Source: Anaerolineales bacterium HSG24
Lineage (GTDB): Bacteria; Chloroflexota; Anaerolineae; 4572-78; J111
Length of the DNA: 64,000 nt
Direction of reading: 5' to 3'
NCBI GenBank assembly: GCA_030377895.1
Contig: JAUCGB010000002.1
Coordinates: 27,048-91,047 of the forward strand
Shown here: positions 17,401-24,714 of the stretch, piece by piece
Numbering within the stretch: the first letter of the stretch is position 1
Layout: every line of letters starts with the position of its first letter
Translations under genes and position numbers: made by a program
The notes under the pieces: generated by a model
The model's database searches: none
What the model was told of the DNA's origin: nothing
What the model saw: the letters and a program-made list of their open reading frames with translations, nothing else

Positions 17401-18195
17401 ACAGGCGACATAGTTATCCGGCAAATAACGCCTGATACGACCAATCCGAATATCGAGGCAGAGTGGATATTGACGACTTATGGCGAATATGTGATACCGC
17501 GCACGGTCTATGTCCGCTTCCGAGACAGCTTGGGCAAATATTCCTATCCGGTACAGGATGACATCATCTACGACCCGATTCCGCCTGAGGCAACCAACAT
17601 CACCATTAATGGGCTGACGGCTCGCTCGGCAGAGATGCGTCAAACACAACTCGTTACCATTGGCCTGACCGCTTCCGATGATAATAGTGGCGTGGCTCTG
17701 GTTGAACTGAGTAATGACGGCCAAAATTATTCACCGATTAGTTCAGAATCTGGCACGTTCCAAACCGCATGGCAACTGCAAGGTGGTGCAACCGTTAGCA
17801 ATACGGGAGGCGACCTTTTTGTGCGAGTTTACGACCGAGCCGGAAACGTCACCGTTGTGGAGACGGGGGCTGTGCCGCCGGAACTAGTCTCCATTAGTGG
17901 CACGCTAACCCCGACCATCGTGGCCGGGTCGCGGCATATCACTCTGACTGCCAGCGTTCTGCCGCTGACCACCACCATGCCAATCACCTATATCTGGCAG
18001 GCGACCGACCGCACCGAGAATGTGGTTTCGAGCAACGAGCTAACCCAGACTAGCGTGTTGAGTTGGCCGTTGAATTCGGGCGGCTGGAAGACAATCACTG
18101 TGACGGTCATGAATGTGGCCGGTACAGTCAGTTCGACCATTGAGGTTTATCTGCCCGGTGGAATCTACTTGCCGGTTCTGTTACGGCAACAGTAG
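11407..18195 (+). CDS. giant secreted FG-GAP/VCBS repeat surface protein
   Basis: From ATG 11407 (earlier in-frame ATG lies in repeat DNA) the protein has 2262 residues. It has a signal peptide (MMYRKLSYWF...GLAQAQ), then many FG-GAP/VCBS units of 45-50 residues (about 30-1360) with calcium-loop cores such as DGDGDLD and V(A)N.GPN.VWLN. Two Big_5/SbsA-type Ig domains interrupt them (about 385-480 and 890-985). DUF11 (about 1370-1475), PKD/Ig-like domains and a second DUF11 (about 1830-1930) follow. It ends in GIYLPVLLRQQ, a tail resembling that of the surface protein at 31134. It is probably a calcium-dependent adhesive or sheath protein. A 67-bp tandem/inverted repeat follows the stop. Confidence 0.9.
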   Translation: MMYRKLSYWFVITSISLVIMGLGLAQAQGGGIFVDTGQEFSDPQESLDVGLADFDGDGDLDAFIVNGNNQPNQIWFSQGNGLYSAGSQAPGESTSQAIAVGDIDGDKDIDAFVANDGPNYIWFNAGDGNFTSGVGLGDSNSQGVALGDLNGDALTDTIVANNGPNAIWLNDGGVFSTTVPMLGTGNSQDVAVADFNGDGALDLFVANNGPNTVWLNKGDGTFTDTLQSLGNLNSRAVSVGDVDGKNGPDVLVANRGDNNMIWFNDGTGYFTRDAQGTADQQNLGVGFNEDAVLSDLDGDGDLDAFVVAEAISNQVWMNDGAGSFSNSGQSLGSGASYGVAIGDINGDGMPDAFVANKDESHTVWLNFGKLDVVRIRMTPAPVSDQAERNNPIIVPYADTENISNDGNLTVHGHHSGQFSGSSSIGPRSITYTAASNFKAGELIQISTFTDSTNANAYVWQFWGKTDGGVGKFGAGMETADSTAKHNDVVIGDLDGDSSLDAFVVLDGGNRIWKNSGSGSMSPFGTAMGSSNSNAVALGDFDGDGYLDAVVANGRNDDTSQPNQVWMNDGSGNFSNSGQSLGEANSQAVAVGDLDGDGDLDIFVGNGWNPTTIAPPIGHQNVVWINNGSGGFTIGQTMNDYTSASAVALGDFDEDGDLDAFVTNDNQLINDNDRLDQLWLNDGQGQFSKSSQVFWESHGSNSTSAVLGDINNDGYLDIVIGNEGGVNQIWLNNGPQGSYGLGQRVIDSADFKFIPNQSVIWPYSNKTHDVGLGDFNNDGCLDLVLVANGPDSFGLIFANQCEQQLIPTADYGNYAANPIFKNLLTHLAPPSQMQAVQIGDMDGDGDMDVFIATADSGSYKSDRVWINQDDIKVIRTDPPQNGRTIADINQVEVEFSRGIDSSSVNTTTFSVWGQQTGYFDADSYQVPAHLTSTMRLIKSDSPKFKPGELIFGGVQKIMADDGVELPTPHMWQFWGQAIGGSGVFAELQSIANTNNSQDIALANIDDDPNDRIDAFVANRDGPNLFYQHTGGNPDIFLTSSPTTLPGDTQSNGVALADFNRDGFMDALVANTGENELVTDVGSQSTGVKSTNPITTSFDSRDVAVGDFGSLIVNDQGELVLAAVDGYLDAVFVNYGADNYVWLNNKAGGFISSTLSSANQNSQGVVVGDVSNDGRLDIIIANDGNNEVWLNDGVGGFNYSERREHTPGEGSNSTDLALADFNGNGSLDLVVVNADGLDYVWFNDGLGNFQEKNRETLPGSDQVVSNGVEVIDVDGDDDFDIFVAAKGANKVWLNEPVDPKGPFIMGEPLQGTVNTADSQAIAVGDVDGDGDVDAFIVNNGSTSRVWANIPWPKFIISKVVEPATVVQPSDKLTYTITITNGGDLVANDVVITDLIPTGAIYGKAIEQWDVGALNINATTSVSFPVTVGLATDNIVNDEYRVTSQEITVGRVGNKVESEVQIPIEEIKIIGPITGFMGVDYHFTVQVSPTYATTPFVYRWQSNGTQSGPTEIFSQSLTSNLGTISWNGKDKLGRQPITVTVQNPQNEREAVHFITLTTNAVELVRIEGPTELAVGQAYSFTGKAGPPEATTPITYTWQADGQDVSTPAWVNAFTHTIPYTWDSPGQKTIILSATNFGDVVTATHVVTVQIPPQQVVITGPITGPINIGHVFTATSSPITTSVPLTYIWQASNQTITEVYRSDLRHTIPLTWDEAGPQVITVTAINAGGSAMTTHTITTNLFGICQPITGVMLSRYPTNQLTTDTKIQFKVDITEGDPFSYTWTLDGVLQDEQRGTWEHQFPTAMSYVVGVTVTNDCTPLDHYLTETVVITDVIDKADLSQSYKMVSFTDFDVGDRLTYTIFIRNISNIPAFGTTLTDPIPADVLYVSETAMVNGQALTNISATGPIVWSGDVYSGTPVVISFAVEVLTTTNPITNIATLTYSGTDMLLQQVSNYNPGFTLSINEGALYTNIPTVTLRYSWTEPSVGRMSEAHLSNDGGFAGTGDIVIRQITPDTTNPNIEAEWILTTYGEYVIPRTVYVRFRDSLGKYSYPVQDDIIYDPIPPEATNITINGLTARSAEMRQTQLVTIGLTASDDNSGVALVELSNDGQNYSPISSESGTFQTAWQLQGGATVSNTGGDLFVRVYDRAGNVTVVETGAVPPELVSISGTLTPTIVAGSRHITLTASVLPLTTTMPITYIWQATDRTENVVSSNELTQTSVLSWPLNSGGWKTITVTVMNVAGTVSSTIEVYLPGGIYLPVLLRQQ

Positions 18196-18262
18196 CTAGG
18201 CGAATATGCGAATGGGCGAATGGGCGAATGGGCGATTCGGAGATTCGCCCATTCGCGGCCTC
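18196..18262. repeat. tandem GCGAATGG units with inverted end
   Basis: GCGAATGG repeats, then GATTCGGAGATTCGCCCATTCGC, which can fold back on them. It lies directly after the FG-GAP gene stop and could serve as a weak terminator, though there is no T-run. Confidence 0.6.
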
Positions 18263-18294
18263 ACGTTTCATAAGGAGTAAGGAGAATCATTACC

Positions 18295-19827
18295 TTGAAC
18301 CGTCGTTTACTATTGATAATATTGATAATAATCGGTTTGCTCAGTTTTATGGGAGGCGGTCTATTCATGCTGTTTGGGCCGACCACAACCGACCATCAAC
18401 CGATTGCTCATGATGTCACACCGTCAGCCACACCTGCGCCCACGTTTGAGCGCGTTCCGGCGGCCACACCTACGCCCGATGCGGAACATTTTTATGATGA
18501 GGGAGTGGCCCAATATAATCTCAATCAGTACGAGGTGGCGATTACACAGTTTGACCAAGCTATCTTGCTTCAGGCTAATTATGCCTTAGCTTTTAGTCGA
18601 CGGGGGCTGGCCTATCGGCAGTTGGAGGAGTACGACCGAGCGTTGGAGGATTGCGAGGCCGCGATTCGCCTGAACCCTGATGATCCGTTGGGCTATGTCT
18701 GTCGGGGGGCGACCTATCGCAGTTTAACCCGTTATCAGCAGGCGTTGGCCGCGTTTGATGAGGCGATTCGACTCGCTCCTCGTAGTCCATACCCTTATAA
18801 CAGTCGGGGCTTAACTTATCAAGATATGGCCGATTCTGAGGCTGCGCTGGCTGATTTTGGTCGGGCAATTCGATTGCGGCATGAGCCATTAAGCTGGGTC
18901 TACAGTAATCGAGGCAACACCTACCGTCAGCTAGGGAACTTTCGGCGGGCGATTATCGAGTTTGAACAGGCGATTCAACTCGATCCGACGGATGGGGATT
19001 TTTATTATAATCGAGGTGATTTATATGTTGGCATGAACGATTATCAGGCCGCTTTAGCCGATTTTGAGGTGGCGATTGAACTGACCTCTAGCAAACCTAG
19101 TTGGCCTTATTATCGGCGAGGTTTGGTCTATTACAGTTTGGGCGATTATGAGGCCGCGCTGACCGATTTTGACGCGGCAATTCAGGAGAAGTATGAACGG
19201 CTTAGTCGGCCTTATATTGGGCGAGGGCTGGCCCATCTAGCGCAGGAGGAGTTTGAGGCCGCGCTGACCGATTTTAGTGAAGCTCTCAATCAGCACCCGA
19301 ATCCACCCGACTGGCCTTATATTGGGCGAGGATTGGTCTACTATTATCAAGGCGAGTATGAATCTGCGCTGACTGATTTTAGTCATGCCATTGAACTGGC
19401 CTCCGATAATTTGGCCTACGCTCACTATAATCGAGGTGATCTCTATTTCACCCTCAAACAATATGACGAAGCGTTGTCCGATTTTTCAGCCGCTATCAAA
19501 GCCGAGCCGAATGATGCCGCGGCATACAATCGGCGGGGGTTGGTCTATGGGAACATGGGCGACCATCGTCAGGCCATTGCCGATTTCACCACCGCCCTCA
19601 CCCTCGACCCAGAATTTGCCGCCGCCTACCGGAATCGGGGTCAAGCCTACAACCACATTGGCGGGCATAACAAAGCCGTGGCCGACTTCACCGTCGCTAT
19701 CACTCTCGACCCAGATGATTCTGCGGCCTATAAACATCGAGGCCAAGCCCGAATTGGACTAGGCAACGATAATCGGGCTAAGTTCGATTTAGAACAGGCC
19801 GCGACGTTGGATAAGGAAGTGGAATGA
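18295..19827 (+). CDS. membrane-anchored TPR protein
   Basis: Start is TTG 18295, 10 bases after GGAGTAAGGAG. The 510-residue protein has one N-terminal membrane helix (residues 4-27), a Thr/Pro-rich linker (40-62), then about twelve consecutive TPR units of 34-36 residues (A..DF..AI.L.P....Y..RG). The repeats are close to consensus and similar to each other. It probably scaffolds protein complexes on the outer face of the membrane. It is 100 bp downstream of the FG-GAP gene and could share its transcript. No catalytic domain is present. Confidence 0.88.
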   Translation: MNRRLLLIILIIIGLLSFMGGGLFMLFGPTTTDHQPIAHDVTPSATPAPTFERVPAATPTPDAEHFYDEGVAQYNLNQYEVAITQFDQAILLQANYALAFSRRGLAYRQLEEYDRALEDCEAAIRLNPDDPLGYVCRGATYRSLTRYQQALAAFDEAIRLAPRSPYPYNSRGLTYQDMADSEAALADFGRAIRLRHEPLSWVYSNRGNTYRQLGNFRRAIIEFEQAIQLDPTDGDFYYNRGDLYVGMNDYQAALADFEVAIELTSSKPSWPYYRRGLVYYSLGDYEAALTDFDAAIQEKYERLSRPYIGRGLAHLAQEEFEAALTDFSEALNQHPNPPDWPYIGRGLVYYYQGEYESALTDFSHAIELASDNLAYAHYNRGDLYFTLKQYDEALSDFSAAIKAEPNDAAAYNRRGLVYGNMGDHRQAIADFTTALTLDPEFAAAYRNRGQAYNHIGGHNKAVADFTVAITLDPDDSAAYKHRGQARIGLGNDNRAKFDLEQAATLDKEVE

Positions 19828-19837
19828 TTCGGGTAGT

Positions 19838-20044
19838 CTTGCTACCCGATAAAGTGGTTTAGCCAAAGATTCCGTTAGCGTCAGTATTTTTACTACAATA
19901 TCCCTGAGTACAGGACAAAAAAAGATTGAACTTGTTACAGAAGAAAAAAGGGACACGGATTAACACGGATACACACAGATAAGCCTAAAAAATCCGTGTT
20001 TATCCGCGTTTATCCGTGTCCTAACTGTTTTGTCTGGTACTTAG
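19838..20044. repeat. frame C element, copy C4, with a different inner core
   Basis: The outer ends match frame C (CTTGCTACCCGATAAAGTGG and TTTGTCTGGTACTTAG). The interior hairpin is GGACACGGATTAACACGG / CCGCGTTTATCCGTGTCC instead of cacagag sequence. It also carries GATTCCGTTAGC sequence matching the complement of 9921-9937. It abuts the right arm of the inverted duplication. No target duplication is seen. Confidence 0.65.
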
Positions 20045-20059
20045 ACAATGCCCAAAGAA

Positions 20060-20090
20060 AAAGACGCGGGTTCTTTCCCGCGCCTTTTTG
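20060..20090 (-). terminator. rho-independent terminator after small ORF, copy 2
   Basis: On the minus strand: GGCGCGGG, 6-base loop, CCCGCGTC, then CTTTTTCTTT. Counterpart of 5913-5943. Confidence 0.85.
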
Positions 20091-20123
20091 TGTTGCATGT
20101 CGATGGGTGACGTTTTTTAACGA

Positions 20124-20402
20124 TTAGTCTCCATCTTTTTTTCTTGGCCCGCGCTTCCCTTTTGGGGGCGTGGGCGGCATGCCCGTATGGGCGATGAGCG
20201 CGTCTACATCGTGCCGCAGACTTTTGAGCGTGGTTTGAATCTCTTTGAGCATGACCATCATTTGATGACGCTGGATGTTAGCTTGACGGTCGGTATCGTG
20301 TAACATGCTTATATGTTGAAGCTGATGCCCTATCGCCATCTCGATGGTCAGGTCTTCCACTTGCCACTTGTTCAATAGCTTTTTGATTGGCTCGGTACTC
20401 AC
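20124..20402 (-). CDS. small protein of the duplicated RNA unit, copy 2
   Basis: The 92 residues are identical to the protein at 5595 except Pro for Ser at position 5. It uses the same GTG start and the same AAGGAGGT RBS. The conserved N-terminal helix region and basic C-terminal tail (KGKRGPRKK) are intact. It is transcribed away from the EAD locus. Its function is unknown; preservation of reading frame, RBS and both terminators in the two arms supports a real gene rather than a repeat artefact. Confidence 0.7.
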   Translation of the reverse strand: MSTEPIKKLLNKWQVEDLTIEMAIGHQLQHISMLHDTDRQANIQRHQMMVMLKEIQTTLKSLRHDVDALIAHTGMPPTPPKGKRGPRKKDGD

Positions 20403-20489
20403 GGTTTTACCTCCTTTGTAAGAATTAAGAATGAAAAATGAAGAATTATGAGTTGCAGGCAGAGTGCAATGCTTGCTTTGCCTGTCCTG

Positions 20490-20745
20490 CTATTCGGCTA
20501 TCAACGTAAGCCGAGACATGTAGCACATGCTTCAGCCTGTGCCGCACAGTCTAAAGACTGTGTTACGATATTATCTGTCGCACGTTAAGTTGATAGCCCT
20601 GCTATTCATAACTGTATCGTTGTTCCTCATATTTCGTGGCTATCAACGTAAGCCGAGACATGTAGCACATGCTTCAGCCTGTGCCGCACAGTCTAAAGAC
20701 TGTGTTACGATATTATCTGTCGCACGTTAAGTTGATAGCTTATTT
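20490..20745. repeat. tandem palindromic units in right arm
   Basis: Counterpart of 5246-5510: two units with GCTATCAAC/GTTGATAGC and ACACAGTC/GACTGTG hairpins. The 67-codon frame here mirrors the one in the left arm and is not a gene. Confidence 0.7.
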
Positions 20746-21121
20746 CGTAGAGCAACGATTAACCTATTTAGGAATCGGAAATTAAATAAGTTGCCCGTTT
20801 CGCCTTCGACAAGCTCAGGCGACGAGACGTAGCCTGAGCTTGTCGAAGGCGAACTCCTCAAACATGCACAAGACGATGTAGGTCACGCTTGTAGCGTGAC
20901 AATGACCGTTCGCCTGTATTGCTTGGGGGTATTACGGCGTTTATTTAGCAACTAGTGACGCTACAAGCGTCACCTACAATGGTTTTATTTGTAAAGCAAA
21001 CTTAACGGAGAATGAACCATGCCGACATGTGAAAAGTGACAAGCAACCTCCGAAATATTCCCTGCGCTCTCCTCTAACCTCCTTTTTTGTTCCTACGTGC
21101 TAAAATAAAGAAATATAGAAA

Positions 21122-21372
21122 TAAAAAACCTCCACGGTGATTGCACCGTGGAGGTATAGATTCCAGCTTGTAACATGGGTTCAGTTGGACAAGTTGTTTA
21201 GCCGCTCTGCCGTTTGGGATGGCGCTTATAAGGCCATGCTTATTTACGTACAGGGTAGCCGAACTGTCTGCCTAACGACAAACACAATGTTATAATCGGT
21301 CTCGCCTCACGGTGAGCTTCTCACCGGGTGGAGTTTGGAGTCTGCTCCTCTTGACGGGGAGTAACTCCATCC
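21122..21372 (-). ncRNA. candidate structured RNA with intrinsic terminator, copy 2
   Basis: Minus-strand counterpart of 4514-4763, with the same nested stems and a terminator (21124-21154 region: stem CCTCCACGGTG, loop CAAT, T6). A possible promoter lies just upstream on the minus strand: TATACT at about 21409-21414 with CTGCCC 18 bases further upstream. Transcription runs away from the EAD locus. Differences from copy 1 mostly leave the stems intact. Family unknown. Confidence 0.55.
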
Positions 21373-21572
21373 AATAGTTAAGTAAGTTTGAATGTGGCTG
21401 GAGTATAACAAGGTTTTGGCAAATTGGGCAGTAGTAAATGGAAAAGACGCGTTTCGGCGAGTTTGGGTGAGGGAGAATAGCGAATTGGCGAATTTGAATC
21501 GTCCGAATCGCGTCGTCGTTGCTATGTGGTTAAAAAAGGATGTAAATAAGAAATTAAAAGCTGAATGATAAA

Positions 21573-21640
21573 TTGACAAAAATTAGAGGCTAGTATAATA
21601 TGGCTATTATGTTAAAGATTGTTGCCATAGCAACATAATA
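21573..21640 (+). promoter_or_regulatory. promoter with downstream palindromic operator candidate
   Basis: TTGACA (21573-21578), a short 15-bp spacer and TATAAT (21594-21599) are followed at once by an inverted repeat TATTATGTT ... AACATAATA (21605-21613, 21632-21640), which contains an inner GTTGC/GCAAC. A second half-site-like motif TGTTGGCAACATAATA lies at 21691-21706, close to the start of the EAD gene. This is the layout expected for a repressor site over the transcription start. The regulator is not identified. Confidence 0.55.
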
Positions 21641-21737
21641 TGGCTGTGGTGCTTAAGCGGCTATAATTTTGATAAGTACTTTTATGGGCGTGTTGGCAAC
21701 ATAATAATTAGTTAGCTTTACGTAAGAGAGAAAGAAC

Positions 21738-23639
21738 ATGCTAGACATATCACCACAACAATTACGTCAATTACATAAAATTCTCGAAATTTGTGCGCCT
21801 ATTGATAGTAATGAAGGATTTCGTGCAGTTTTTGTTGATTCTCGAATCAGTATGTGGCGTAACGATTTACCAGAAGCTACCAAGATAACAAAACGTATTG
21901 ATTTGGTGATAGATTTTCTACGAGGTAGATATGATGACAATCAGCAAAATGCATTAATTTTGCTATTACACGTTCTTGCGGACAGAATCTCAGAGGGAGA
22001 TAGTTGCAAACACAAACTTTTAAATCTTGCTCAAGGACTTGAAAATAAACAACACAAAAAATTTGCTTTCTCTGGGTCTAGCCCTGCAACTTATGTTGAC
22101 AAGAGCAAGAAATTTTTCATTAACTTGCTTTCCAATAAGCAATTTGTAATACTTTTGCTACTGGTATGCTTTACTTTTACCATAGCTATTTATGGCCCAA
22201 GTTTTTATCATTGGTGGATGAATAAAGCCAATGAAGACGAATCACTAATAATTCTAATACCTTATTCAGGACGATTTGCAGAATTAGAGTTCTCACCTGA
22301 GCGAGTAATTCGAGACTCTCTCCAAACACAAGTTGAGGAGCTTGTAAGAGAGGGATACAATATTCGCCTAGAGATATGGACACAAGCAGTTAGTACAGCA
22401 CAAGAAGCTCGTGAAATTGGTCAGCTTTATCAAGCGACACTCGTAATTTGGGGAGAATTTGATGATGTCATTGGAATTCGTACATTTATTGAAATTCTTC
22501 CAGAGTTGCCATCTTTTGATATTCAGCAAAGTGGAAGTTTCCTTACACTCTCACCGTATGTACTCAGACAATCTACAGTTGTTAGCGAAAACACCTTACC
22601 AATAGACGCTTTGCAGGAATGTTTGGGTCAAGACTTGGCACATTTAGCCGATTACTCTGTTTTACTGTCATTAGGTATTGTGGATATGGCTTGGTCATCG
22701 CCTGAACGAGCCGAAGATTTATTCTCACAAGCAATTGAGGTAGTAGAAGCTCCCCATATCTGTCAGTGGAACTCTGATCAGGCTTACTACTGGCGAGGCA
22801 CGGCACGTATGATGCAAGATCGCTATTCAGATGCTCGATATGATTTTGAGCAAGCTGTGCAAGCAAACCCGGACTTTTGGCCAGCGTTTGCACAGCTTGG
22901 TAGTGCTAACCTGGCTCTGGGGCAGCCTGATGAAACATATTTCCAGGTTGCTCTCAAGCATATTCCTCCAGATGACATCGCTAATCGCGTGATTATTCAC
23001 AGCAACTTGTGTCTGGCACGCATGCCAGGGGATACTCCAGGCGACACCCTGGCTTGCTATCGTACTGTGAAAGAAGAAATCGGAGACAAGTCGATACCTT
23101 CGGAAGTGCAGGTGTTATATCTCATCCACTTGGGATATTGGTACCATCTACAAAAAAACTGCAACGAGGCTGAACGTCTTTATGATGAGGCTCTAGCGTT
23201 CCTGGATGAAGACAAGTTTCCAAGGGCAGTTGCCCTCGTTGAGGAAAACAAAGGATTAGTTATGCTATGTCAAAAAGAGTATGACCAAGCTGATCAGCAT
23301 CTTGCCCACGCAAAAATCCTCTACCAAGAAAACGACCAAGTGGTTAGTATGGCTCGTGTACAAATTCGTATTGGAATGGTGGATTACTTGCAACGTAAAC
23401 CATCTGCCCCCTCGAAATTTAACGAGGCATTGACGTTAGCAAAACAGGCATCATCCCTGTACTACCAAGCATGGGCAAACATCGGCTTGGGTCTGACAGC
23501 GGAACAGAATGACAATGCTGAAGTAGCTTGTCAGTATTATCAACAAGCATTGAATTTGCTTGAGGATTTAAATTCCCCTGAAATTAAAATGGTGCAGGAT
23601 CGTATGAAGGAAAGCGCGTGTGAAGCCTTTATACCATAA
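21738..23639 (+). CDS. effector-associated-domain (EAD-like) TM-TPR protein
   Basis: 633 residues. Residues 1-105 form a helical EAD-like domain (L..LH.IL.ICAPI.S..G.R..FVDSRI..W....PEA....KRID.VIDFL.......NALI.LL.VL), an adaptor class described in predicted conflict systems, where it recruits effectors. One TM helix lies at about 133-153. Next is an alpha/beta region (170-290; LIILIPYSG..., QATLVIWGEFDD) resembling TolB-N/ligand-type domains. TPR-like repeats fill 300-630. It is the first gene of a likely three-gene locus behind its own promoter and operator candidate. The family assignment of the N-terminal domain is by pattern and not certain. Confidence 0.7.
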   Translation: MLDISPQQLRQLHKILEICAPIDSNEGFRAVFVDSRISMWRNDLPEATKITKRIDLVIDFLRGRYDDNQQNALILLLHVLADRISEGDSCKHKLLNLAQGLENKQHKKFAFSGSSPATYVDKSKKFFINLLSNKQFVILLLLVCFTFTIAIYGPSFYHWWMNKANEDESLIILIPYSGRFAELEFSPERVIRDSLQTQVEELVREGYNIRLEIWTQAVSTAQEAREIGQLYQATLVIWGEFDDVIGIRTFIEILPELPSFDIQQSGSFLTLSPYVLRQSTVVSENTLPIDALQECLGQDLAHLADYSVLLSLGIVDMAWSSPERAEDLFSQAIEVVEAPHICQWNSDQAYYWRGTARMMQDRYSDARYDFEQAVQANPDFWPAFAQLGSANLALGQPDETYFQVALKHIPPDDIANRVIIHSNLCLARMPGDTPGDTLACYRTVKEEIGDKSIPSEVQVLYLIHLGYWYHLQKNCNEAERLYDEALAFLDEDKFPRAVALVEENKGLVMLCQKEYDQADQHLAHAKILYQENDQVVSMARVQIRIGMVDYLQRKPSAPSKFNEALTLAKQASSLYYQAWANIGLGLTAEQNDNAEVACQYYQQALNLLEDLNSPEIKMVQDRMKESACEAFIP

Positions 23640-23736
23640 AGTTTGACCAAAAAAATTGGTAAGTTTGTGGAAAAGTTAATCACTAGCTCCAAAGGTAATC
23701 TTAAGCCATCTTTTATAAACATGTAAGGAGGATATA

Positions 23737-24645
23737 ATGAGCAGTCATATTTCACCTGTAAGCCAGACTAATTTAATCAATATGCAAGGTGACACTCTCT
23801 CGTGGTCTCCGGATCAAGTAACCACCGTGAACAACGTCTTACACTGTATTGCACAAGATGTACCGGTAAATGCTAAAGAGTTCGACGAGAGTTTTACTTT
23901 GCTATCTCAGGATTTCGACGGTACGAATTTCTCCCCAATAGGCGGAATGGTCCAAGATGCATATCAACAAGCAAATACTCCTACACTCAAACTCAGGATC
24001 GCAGGGTTTTTTTTCCAGCATACCGAGTTTATGCATACTTTGCTTGAGTCTGATCCCAGTGTGAGCCAGACTTTCGATGAGGGAAACCTTGAACGCCTGT
24101 GCAATATTGCAAGCGAATCGGATCCGGTCCGTCGGGTTCGGGGACTTCGGGATTTTTGTCGTGAGCGTGTTGCAATTAAGCCTGAAGATCACATAGATTC
24201 TAAAGAATCTGAAGTGCTGACGGAAAGTCAGCCCCTTATCGGAGAGCCACGGTATCCAGAATTGGCGGGTGTGATATCCAGGGGAGACACAGATGATATG
24301 GGCGAGATGATTTTGGACGCAGAAGCCAACGGAACATTGCCTCAACTTAGCGACAGACTTGCCCAATTTGACCCTGCAGCAGTGAAGCCCCTCTTGAATG
24401 TCCTTATGCAAGATAGCCAGCTTAATTCACAACTAGTTTTCGATTTGATGTTGCAACTTCCCGATTCAGGGGAACATATGATGGATGCTCAGGTAAGCGA
24501 ACACCTAGATGGTGAACTGCACGAGATAGGGCGCAACGAACTTGAACAATTGCTACTGAGTCCCGTATCTCCTGGTTCTATTGCCCAAACTTACCATCCG
24601 GCTGCTTTTTGTTCTCATGTGATGGGAATGTTAGTCCGGGATTAA
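23737..24645 (+). CDS. unknown protein of the EAD locus
   Basis: 302 residues, no membrane segment or signal, mostly helical, acidic. ATG 23737 has a strong AAGGAGG 5 bases upstream. Residues 95-150 (QTFDEGNLERLCNIASESDPVRRVRGLRDFCRERV) and 180-300 look like two helical domains; I recognise neither. It lies 97 bp after the EAD-TPR gene and 69 bp before the giant membrane protein gene, all on one strand, so co-transcription is likely. It could be a partner or regulator of the membrane protein; this is inference only. Confidence 0.6.
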   Translation: MSSHISPVSQTNLINMQGDTLSWSPDQVTTVNNVLHCIAQDVPVNAKEFDESFTLLSQDFDGTNFSPIGGMVQDAYQQANTPTLKLRIAGFFFQHTEFMHTLLESDPSVSQTFDEGNLERLCNIASESDPVRRVRGLRDFCRERVAIKPEDHIDSKESEVLTESQPLIGEPRYPELAGVISRGDTDDMGEMILDAEANGTLPQLSDRLAQFDPAAVKPLLNVLMQDSQLNSQLVFDLMLQLPDSGEHMMDAQVSEHLDGELHEIGRNELEQLLLSPVSPGSIAQTYHPAAFCSHVMGMLVRD

Positions 24646-24714
24646 TCAGGGTGCGCTTGGTACTCCCGGCAAGAGACATTATCATTCTCCAAAATCGGAT
24701 AGCTGGAGACCATT

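Larger units (their letters stand above)
20045..21372. repeat. 1.4-kb inverted duplication, right arm
   Basis: Reverse-complement copy of 4514-5953 with the same order: RNA, terminator, palindromic cluster, 142-bp tandem units, small ORF, terminator. It lacks element D1 (empty TA site at 20975-20976). The two arms enclose about 14 kb. Confidence 0.85.

Noticed and set aside
21307..21579. 90-codon minus-strand ORF near the second RNA copy
   Set aside because: It overlaps the start of the candidate RNA and the EAD promoter; no counterpart frame is kept in the first copy.
20527..21600. Composite transposon formed by the inverted arms
   Set aside because: No transposase ORF is present in either arm and no target duplication was found outside them; only inversion by homologous recombination is supported.
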